Source: Amoebidium appalachense (taxonomy: Eukaryota > Ichthyosporea). Taken from it: a stretch of DNA of 64,000 nucleotides. The DNA is taken from contig CAVNZM010000011.1 in assembly GCA_963693365.1 (NCBI GenBank), forward strand, positions 62,001 through 126,000, written 5' to 3'. The position numbers were made by a program, and so were the translations under genes. The notes under the pieces were generated by a model that searched no databases, was not told where the DNA came from, and saw only the letters and a program-made list of their open reading frames with translations. Shown here one piece after another: positions 47,531 to 64,000 of the stretch. How positions within the stretch are numbered: position 1 is the first letter of the stretch; every line of letters starts with the position of its first letter.

Positions 47531-49280
47531 GGGGGGTGGTAGCACGCACATAATCATATACAGACACAGATATACAAAGGTGCACTCGCATATATGATCA
47601 CACAGGTATGCACATATATATATACTTGCATATATGATCACACAGATATGCACATATATATACTCGCATATATGATCACACAGATATGCACATATATATA
47701 ATCGCATATATGAACACACATAGGTAGACCACACAGATATCCACATCCAGATGCCACACAGATATAAAAAGAACTATCCACAGGAAATGTGGATAACCAT
47801 GCCAGCACCGTGTTAGAGATACCCTCATGGATATATTCCATATCTGTGGCCGACCCCCCCTCAGGCTATAGCTAGGAGGTGGGTCTAGGGCACTGGGGCC
47901 CGTGGCTTTGGTGTGGGGTGTGTGAGGTAGGGGTTAGGTTTGCACATGTAGTGAAGCTCAACATTTTCGAATGGTGGTTTGGCCACAGGCACTGCGAATG
48001 AACTTGGTGTAGGGCCAGGTGCCCACACACACATACACGGAGTAGGAGGGGGACGCCACGATGGCCTGTAGTAGCTACAGGCGCAGACGTGACGACTGCA
48101 CGTGCACAGGCACACACATGTGCACACATGTGATATTGTGCACAGGCACACACATGTGCATGCAGACAAGTACACGCAAAAAAACGGGGCGGTGGGGGGA
48201 GGGGGAGAGGGAGGGGACGCGCTATGATACGCACCCAGTTACCGGCACACGGGCCACATGTGAATTCGAATGCTGCGGCACACAGAACCACACACACACA
48301 CATACACACGTGCGAACCACGCACACACAGACACACATACACACACGCACATGCAAGCCACACATACACACACTTTTACACGTGCAAACACACACACACA
48401 AACACAAGTCGTGCCCACACACATGCACATAATCATGACACATCAGCACAGATGTGCTATGATGACCAGAGCCCAGGGTGCACCCTGTCACGTGACCACA
48501 CAACATTTCTTAGCATGATTCTTCATTGGCACTGCACCCTGTCACGTGACCAGCACGCAACCCACCCCATCCTATCCCACCGACACGCACGGCCATGCCA
48601 AGACACGTGCCCCAACAGTGCATGCACATGTGTGTTTAAAGGGGGTTTCTTTTAGCTTTTCGGGCCGGGTCGAGTCAGAGGCGATTCTAGCTATTTGATT
48701 GGCATGCTGCGCATCAGCTGCGCACCATCGTCTTGCCGGCAGCAAGATACACATGCGATTTAATACATTGTCAACAAAACAGAAAAAGAAAAGAGAAAAA
48801 AAAGAAATGAAGAAGGGAAGAATAATAATAATGTGTTTGGAAGAAGATTGCATGTTCATATTATGATTTATATTTTGAGTAAATGGCTTGACCCGGATGT
48901 GCTGAAATGGGGACAATTAATCGGCCTAAAAGAAACCCCCTTTACCATGCAGACATGTTTCACAGAGCCCTGCCTTGTGATGCAGGTGCACACCTTGTAG
49001 GGCAACGTGGCTGTGTGCACCATACATGGCCTATTACTCTATGAGGCATGCAGGGGAGCAAAGGGCCCCCACAGGCAGCGCATGCACATTGCCTGTAACC
49101 TCACCCAACATCAAATCTTGACCATAAATGGTGTACTGCTTACATGACCACTTATGGGATGCCGGTATGTGCTCGTCCTCACTTGCACATATGGCAAGAC
49201 CTCTCACATGCCCTACGTATACCAGGCACAGCCCAGACTTTCCATATATGGTGCCCCTCACTTGCCATATATGGTGCCCC
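47531..49280. repeat. Spacer between IMP3 and the armadillo gene
   Basis: Just after IMP3 are about four units of 44-47 bp with TATATGATCACACAGATATG (47588-47712). CA-rich sequence lies at 48282-48425. CCAAT-free unique DNA and a pair of GCACCCTGTCACGTGACCA repeats (48479, 48533) follow. No gene recognised; 49036-49280 is the 3' flank of the armadillo gene. Confidence 0.65.
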
Positions 49281-49691
49281 TCACTTGGCCACATATGGCT
49301 GCAGTGCCGCAGCCAGTGCCGTTGCCTTCTCCCTGACCTCATCCCCCCCAGCAGCCTGCAGCTGGCCACACCTCTCGACCAGCCACGGCCCATCCTGGAG
49401 ACTGGCCGGGCCCACCTCCCCTGCAGGTGCATTCGAGCACAGATGTGTGTGTACATGTGCACGAGTACATGTGTGTGTGTGCGGGTGTGTGCATGTGAGT
49501 GCCCGTGTGTGTGTCATGTGTGTGTTGCAAGCATCGGTGGGGATCACTAGCTTTGGACGGGTAAACAATTTTTGGATGTATGTGCGTGTGTTAAATATCC
49601 ATACATTTGAATACATTTGTGGGCATGCCTCTCACGTGTGCATGTGTGTAACTACACGGGCATGTGTGTATGCATGTGTGTTTCGGCGGCG

Positions 49692-49738
<47 letters not shown>

Positions 49739-51294
49739 GGGGGGGCAGCAGGAAGAGGGGCAGTGTGTGCATGTGTGCGTGTGTGTGTGCATGTGTGTGC
49801 GTGCACCCCTGCCGTGCATGTGTGTGCACGTGCATCCCTACCGTGCATGTGTGTGCACGCGCATCCCTACCGTGCATGTGTGTGAGCACATTTGTGGCCA
49901 CCAGCAGGGCTCTGACCAGCCACTGCTCATCGTCCAGTCCCAGCAGCTCCTTCAGCCGTGGCAGCAGCCCGGCCTGCACAAGCGGCAGTGCATTGCCCTC
50001 CTGCGGAGATAATGGTGTGAGGTAAATGGATATAGGTGTATAAGGCAAAGAAATATAGGTGCATAAGGCAAAGGGATGTAGGTGCATAAGGCAAAGGGAT
50101 GTAGGTGCATAAGGGAAAGAAATATAGGTGCATAAGGCAAAGAAATGCAGGTGTATAAGGCAAAGGGATATCGATGTTTAAGTGTATAAGGCAAGGGAAT
50201 ACAAGGCAAAGGGAACAATAACACGTCTTCAAATCAGGCACGTGTGTGCACACAGTAACAAGGGCACTGCCTGTGCACATGATGGCAAACTGGCTATTGT
50301 CATTGCTGTGTGGGGGGATAAAGTTGCACACAGTGCCGGGCACATATGCACCCACACACCTCCAGAGAGAGGTTAGCCACCAGCCTGAGGCCCAGCAGTG
50401 ACTCTGAACCCTGGCCGTCCATGCAGCCCACCAGCAGCGGCAGCAGACCCTCTCTGCGCATGGCTGCATGGGTGCTGCCGCTGCCTGCAAGGTTGACCAG
50501 TGCACGCAGCGCCATGGCCCGGTCATCACTGGCCCGGCCCGGCCCTGGCCCGGCCCGTAGGGTGTCCACCAGCTGGGGGATGGCCTCGGCAAGGGTGTCG
50601 TGGCTGTCTGGGCTCAGGGCTAGATTGCCTACCGCCCACAGCGCCTTGGATTGCACACCCTGGGGAAGGGGGCAGGAGGGGGTTTGAATGCGGAACACGG
50701 TACGAAGTACGCATACACGAAGGACACATGCAAAGGCAAACATTCAAGTGCGACATCAGCCATGCGCACAGTATGCGTCATAAGCAGAGCCCATCCTCAG
50801 GGAGGGCCCAAGAGGGGGGGGGAGGGGGGGGGGGGGGGGGGAGGGTTAGTGTGGGAGGGTGAAAGAAACCACTTGTAGCAGTTGAGCAACAGAGAACATA
50901 ACACTACCACCATCCAGCTGGCTGCAGCAGGCATGTGGGGCATGTGCGCCACAAGGTGGTCACGCAGAGCTGCCCATGAGAGTAGGGCAAAAGGGTAACA
51001 CGTCAGAGGGTGTATGGTATGCATGGTCTTGCTGCCGCCAGGGGAAGAGGGCTTTGGGTCGTGCACAGGATCAAAGAAAGGCGGATAAGTGTGTGTGTGT
51101 ATGTGTGTCTGTATGCATGTTTATGTGTGTGTGTGTGTGGGTGTGTTAGTGTTTGTGTGTTCGTGTGCGTGCAGCACTTACCCCTTTTGCAGTCTGGGGG
51201 GAGTGGATAAAGGGGGATTGGGTTGTTCTTGTGTGCGTGTGTGGTGGTGGTGGTGGTGGGGGGGGGGGGAGGGGAGGGGGGGGGGGAGGGGAAG

Positions 51295-51325
<31 letters not shown>

Positions 51326-51670
51326 ACCTGTTTGTGTGTGACAGTCTACGTGTGCGTGTGAGCCTGCGTATGTGTGTGTATGGTGTGCGGGTGGGCCTAT
51401 GTGTTATTATGTGTATGAAAGTGTACGCGTGTGCGTGACGATTGAGGGGAGGTGAGTGTTTGCTGTGTGGGCATCTGGTGTGTGTGCCCCTGTGCCCTTG
51501 TGCCCCTGTGCCCTAAGGCGCCTGCCTACTTACTCGGTGTGCTTGTGCACATGCCAGGGGGTGCGTGTGCATGAGAAGGCGGTTGTGCTGCCTGGATGCC
51601 TGCCCGTGTATGTGCAGAGATGTGTGGCTGCAGCTTGCGTAAGGCGAGTGTGTGCGCGCGCGCGCGCCGC

Positions 51671-51745
<75 letters not shown>

Positions 51746-51894
51746 TGCGCATTGGTGTGTTTCCGTATGTGTCCAGGTGTTGCGTGTGTGAGCACTGCGC
51801 CTGTGCCTGTCTGTCTCTGTGGACGCGGGAGGGTGTGCCTGCTTATCAGCCGGTACCAGCCCGTGCATGCCCCCACGTGTGTGTGTGTGTGTGG

Positions 51895-51956
<62 letters not shown>

Positions 51957-52566
51957 GTATGTGTGTGGGTGTAAGTTCTTTTATTTTGTGTGTTGGTGCG
52001 TGTGTGTTGGTGTGCGTGCGTGTCTGTGTGTCTGTGTGTGTGAGTGTGTGTGTGTGTGCCCACCTTGTCCTCGTCTTTCAGTGCCTGCAGGACCAAAGGC
52101 AATCCCCCCTCCCCCCTGATAAGGTCGCTATTTGCACTAAAGGCCGCACTGTTTGCCAGGGTGCCCAGCAGCCTTCCCTTCTGGTCGCTGCTGAGGGCCA
52201 CTGCCCTATCCCCCCCAGCACGCCCACCAGCCTGGCCGTGCTCTCTCCATCACACCCTGCAAGCACTGCCACGCCCAGGTCTGCTCCCCTCAGTGCCACC
52301 TCCACCTGCTGCCCCACTGCCGCTGTGGGTGTGCTCTCCGTGTCCACGTGTGCTGCTGCCTCCTGCTCGTGTGCCTGTGACACTGCAGTCCCCCCTGGTG
52401 TGCGTATATCCGTCTCCCCTCCCTCGTGTGTGTGTGCGTCACCCCCGTGTGTGTGTGTGACCTTTGTGCGTTTCTTCTTGCCGGCTGGTGGTCTGGTCCA
52501 CAGCATGGCCAGTAGCACAACAACAACGGCTGCGGCGGCAACCCCGCCAAGACGCTGCCAGCCCAT
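49281..52566 (-). CDS. Membrane-anchored armadillo-repeat protein, four exons
   Basis: Exons 52566-52064, 50659-50360, 50000-49871, 49420-49281 join in phase. The N-terminus has one membrane segment (residues 7-22, GGVAAAAVVVVLLAML) followed by a basic KKKR, as in outer-membrane or ER tail anchors. A polar linker follows, then armadillo repeats: LLGTLANSAAFSANSDLI, SKALWAVGNLALSPDSHDTL, MALRALVNLAGSGST, LGLRLVANLSLE, LPLVQAGLLPRLKELLGLDD. The architecture resembles ARMC10/ARMCX-type proteins of mitochondria and ER; a direct orthologue cannot be claimed. Within exon 1 a run of seven G (52216-52210, minus sense) leaves the frame one base short; eight G would join the linker to the armadillo part. 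This is a polymorphism, a sequencing error or a real break. Confidence 0.72.
50022..50215 (-). repeat. Minisatellite in armadillo-gene intron 2
   Basis: Six or more units of about 25-30 bp with GTGCATAAGGCAAAG (plus strand), variable at GGGATGTAG or AAATATAG. The array starts about 20 bases from the acceptor of exon 3. Confidence 0.8.
50677..50812 (-). repeat. Dispersed intronic element, copy C
   Basis: Minus-strand copy in the first intron of the armadillo gene, sense to the gene, with an internal deletion of about 15 bases. It ends in TTCAAACCCCC only 18 bases before exon 2, so its end supplies the polypyrimidine stretch of that 3' splice site. Confidence 0.85.
51230..52062 (-). repeat. 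Armadillo-gene intron 1 simple repeats
   Basis: Poly-G (51257-51323, interrupted) and three TG blocks (51675-51742, 51878-51952, 51990-52058 on plus). On the gene strand they read as C and CA tracts. The ORFs here are repeat translations. Confidence 0.85.
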
Positions 52567-53397
52567 GGTGGTTGAGGTGTGTGGGTGTCCCTGCCGTATA
52601 AAGCAAACGGTGATCGAACTGTGTGGCTGTGCTGTGTATGTAGAACAAATGGGTGGCCTGTCCGTGTACGTGCTGCATGCTCTCGGTTCAAGCTTGGTGG
52701 GCTTGGCCTGAATAATTACGTAACAGCCCAGGGCATGCCTGGCTCAATCGATCGCCACCGACATCGATACTGCCCCGAACCAACTTCACCGTGTATGTAG
52801 TATGGTCCCGACGGCAGCCATGCACGTGCTCGCACCCACCAGCACATGCCCACGGTAGTACTGTTAGCAGCCAGTACACACCCTCGGGGGCAGGAGAGCA
52901 CGTAGATGTGCACACACACGTGCGCAAGGCAAGGGCTGCAGGTGTTTACCCTGTGTCTCCGGCGCATCTCGTTTGCCTTTGGCCCTTCCCCAGCATACAC
53001 TCACATTTAACCTTTAATTGTTATTGGTAGATTAACCCCTTGCTTTGTCATTCATGTGTGGCCCCCCGGACCCTACACTTTCGTCCCCATGGGAAGCACT
53101 GCTCCCAGCCCCAACTATTGCAGCTTTCACATGCCCGGCCCAATTGCAATGACATTCTAGGGGTGCCAGACCCAAGCCGTGCCCATCACGTGCGTGCCAT
53201 GGCCACGAATACAAATTGGTCCCTGTGTGATTACTATATATGGCAGCCATGGGACATGCCGGTCCACTATTTGGCTGCCTGGCTCTCTCGTTCCCTGCGC
53301 CTGCCTGATAAAACATATGCCACATTAAAACACTTTAATAAGCCAATGATATGCAGCCATTAACACTAACAACAATACCACAACAATACCACCCTAA
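52567..53397. other. Probable 5' flank of the armadillo gene
   Basis: Unique DNA with CCAAT/ATTGG motifs (for example 53147, 53215, 53342) and CATATA-like sequence. No coding frame is supported. It also serves as 3' flank of the small gene at 53398-53826. Confidence 0.4.
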
Positions 53398-53826
53398 TCA
53401 GTCCTCACCCTCATCCGGCCTACTCCTTTTTGCTGCACCCTCCTCGTCAACTTCTAGCCCCCCCGCCAGGTCCCGGTCACTGCCGTCATGGGCCGGGCCA
53501 CTATCGGGCCGGGCCAGAGTCTGTATGATGGGCAGGTCGTCCTCGCTATCACTTGCACCTTTGCTGCCCCGCCGCCTGCCCCTGCCTGCCCCCCGTGGCC
53601 TCTTGGCTGGCCGGGAGGGTGGGTTGGCCAGAGGGCCCGGGGCTGGCTGGGCCGCTGGGATGGGGGCAGGGGGGGGGGGGAGGAGGCTGGGGGCAGGGGC
53701 AAGGCTCTTGCCCATTGGACGGGGCATAGACAGCGTATTGGCCAATAGCAGCGGGGCAGGCGGGAACACAGACGGCAGCCGGGGCAGACTGTCTGAGCGC
53801 ACACGACGGGCAGATTCGAGGGGCAT
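53398..53826 (-). CDS. Small proline-rich protein with acidic tail, unidentified
   Basis: Open frame of 142 residues from an ATG to a stop. N-terminal 60 residues are arginine/serine/proline/leucine-rich. The middle has a basic patch (RPAKRPRGAGRGRRRGSKG) that could act as a nuclear localisation signal. This is followed by acidic stretches (SDSEDDLPI, DGSDRDLAGGLEVDEEGA) and the end KRSRPDEGED. The alternation of basic and acidic stretches is typical of nucleolar or chromatin proteins, but no family is recognised. High GC alone could keep this frame open, so it may be spurious. Confidence 0.45.
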   Translation of the reverse strand: MPLESARRVRSDSLPRLPSVFPPAPLLLANTLSMPRPMGKSLAPAPSLLPPPPAPIPAAQPAPGPLANPPSRPAKRPRGAGRGRRRGSKGASDSEDDLPIIQTLARPDSGPAHDGSDRDLAGGLEVDEEGAAKRSRPDEGED

Positions 53827-54274
53827 GTTGTCAAGGGGGGGGGTGCCCCGTCAGTGGCACTCTGGGGGGATTAGGTGAGCAGCAGGCAAAGGGTTAAGGG
53901 GGTGGGTGGCCATTCGGGCCACATGCATATCTTAGACTAACCTAGTGTGAGCATGTACATGCGACACATTAGAGATCTGATGGTTGGATAAGCACGTGCT
54001 CTTGACCCACTCTGTTGGCACGTGTGATATGTTGTGTGCATGTGTGTGGGCAATAAATGGGCATACACATTTGTGACGTGTCGATTTTATGTGCAAATAT
54101 GCTTTGTGTGTTTGTGTGTGTGTGGAGTGTAGTGTCAGTGTGTACGTGTGTGTGTTTTCCACTGCTTGTTTGAGTCCATTTGGGTGAAAATGTAGATCCT
54201 GTGTTGAAAGGGCATGTAGATGTGTCTGTGCACGTACTTGCAAGTGCACAGACAGTCTCTGGTATTTGCATACG

Positions 54275-58189
<3,915 letters not shown>

Positions 58190-59156
58190 CCTCGCCGCGC
58201 CGACGCGGGAGGGGGCCCTGCCAGCCACACGCACAGATGGCCTTAGAGGAACACACACGCGCCCAGATGTCCTTGGGTGCACGCACACGCCAGGGGGTGA
58301 GGGGGGGTCACGTGTCCTAGACGCCAAGCCGTGGGGGTGGCTTCAAGAAGCTACGGTGCAACGTAACGTGTGGCCTGCCTGTTTGCCCGCACAACCGACC
58401 CTCGCTCTGCCTGCCTGTGCCTGTGTGGCCTGTACATGTGTCCCCTCCGCACAGACCCTGAGTTTGGCTGGCAGCCGAATGCGCGCCAACTCAGTGCGGG
58501 CAACGGCAACACAAAATGCGATGGCTGACAGCCAACCAATGAGCAAGCAGGCATTAGAGTTAAAAGGTGATTGGCTGAACACGCACCAAAATGTTTGCGC
58601 AATCACCTCCTGGATGGCTCACCGTGGCAAACTGTTTTGAACGGCCAGAGCCAAGGATTAGCTGGAGCCACGCGCAGGCACTCACAGACACAGGCACACA
58701 GGCACCCACACACAGTCAAGCAGGGGCACACAGGCACACACGTCCGATTTAACAACACAGCCGGGCATACAAGCTGACAGGCGCACAGGTACACAGGCAC
58801 ACAGGTGCACGGGCACACAGGCACACATCCGGCCCCCCCAGGCACACATCCGGCCCCCCATTGAATCACGAAGGTGGACACTACGCACGTCACACGCAAA
58901 GCAGCCGTGCACACACCCACACAGGCACACAGGCACACAGTCACTTGGGGAGTAGGCACACAGGCAACAGCAAAGGGACATCTGCACGGGCACAAGACCA
59001 AAGCTGCACACGGAGTTTTACACCAACAACAAGCGCACAGCACAGTGGAGCCACGCAGGTGGATACAGATAGGAGGGATAATAGACACGGGCACGCAAGG
59101 AAAGACACACAGGCGCACAGGCGGACACGGCCCGTATCCACCTCTGTAACCGTACC
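58190..59156. promoter_or_regulatory. Divergent promoter region of the SAM and helical-repeat genes
   Basis: The two genes start back to back about 970 bases apart. Near 58530-58600 lie AGCCAACCAATGAGC and GTGATTGGCTGAAC, two CCAAT-box forms within 50 bases. From 58680 to 59130 the DNA is CACACAGG-rich. The motif type recurs across the window's spacers, so its promoter role is an inference. Confidence 0.4.
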
Positions 59157-63898
<4,742 letters not shown>

Positions 63899-64000
63899 GT
63901 GAGGGGCTGCATGCTGTAGACTAGTGGTGGGGGGCTGCATGCTGTAGACTAGTGGTGTGGGGCTGCCTGCTGTAGACTAGTGGTGGGGGGCTGCATGCTG
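63899..64000 (+). repeat. 31-bp repeat starting at the last visible donor
   Basis: Units containing GGGGCTGCATGCTGTAGACT and AGTGGTGG begin at CAG/GTGAGGGG and continue to the window edge, at least three copies. Confidence 0.85.

Overview
This is nuclear DNA of a eukaryote. The genes are split by GT-AG introns, the exons are GC-rich at third positions, and the proteins are eukaryotic (Mediator subunit MED16, U3 snoRNP protein IMP3, a GATA factor, a multi-AP2 protein, an organelle-type helical-repeat protein). AP2 domains, the organellar RNA-binding-type protein and DIRS and non-LTR retroelements point to an alga or related protist. The species cannot be fixed from the sequence alone. Very long G/C homopolymers, (CA/TG)n microsatellites and minisatellites fill most introns and spacers and generate the great majority of long ORFs, which are not genes.

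Layout. 1-2189 (+): 3' half of methylmalonyl-CoA mutase, six exons, with an unexplained exon-like antisense segment in one intron. 2190-5981: no gene; microsatellites, a homopolymer-cored inverted repeat and a 51-bp tandem repeat. 5982-6854 (-): single-exon, possibly C2-like protein. 7000-11800: spacer with a 3' fragment of a non-LTR retrotransposon and a dispersed 30-bp repeat. 11801-13301 (-): unrecognised membrane-anchored protein, two exons. 13571-14720: DIRS-type RNase H fragment and a perfect hairpin. 15717-27555 (+): MED16 in about 20 exons. 27556-30377: simple repeats. 30378-31283 (-): two-finger GATA protein. 33688-34995: seven-copy satellite with poly-G linkers. 36088-36975 (-): AP2-repeat protein. 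39844-43611 (-): two tandem copies of the same non-LTR retrotransposon. 45431-47530 (+): IMP3. 49281-52566 (-): membrane-anchored armadillo protein. 53398-53826 (-): small low-complexity protein. 54275-58189 (-): SAM-domain protein. 59157-63898 (+): helical-repeat, RAP/OPR-like organelle protein running off the window.

The genes are ordinary housekeeping or regulatory genes and do not form a pathway. The remarkable signal is in the introns. (i) Many minisatellites start at, or contain a copy of, the 5' splice site of the exon they follow. (ii) Seven 3' splice sites are an uninterrupted or nearly uninterrupted (CA)n tract ending in AG. (iii) A roughly 150-bp dispersed element occurs four times, always inside an intron and always in the sense direction of its host gene. 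(iv) A satellite has a 146-149 bp core separated by poly-G linkers. These were read by eye. Exon joins were checked for reading phase by hand, not with transcripts.
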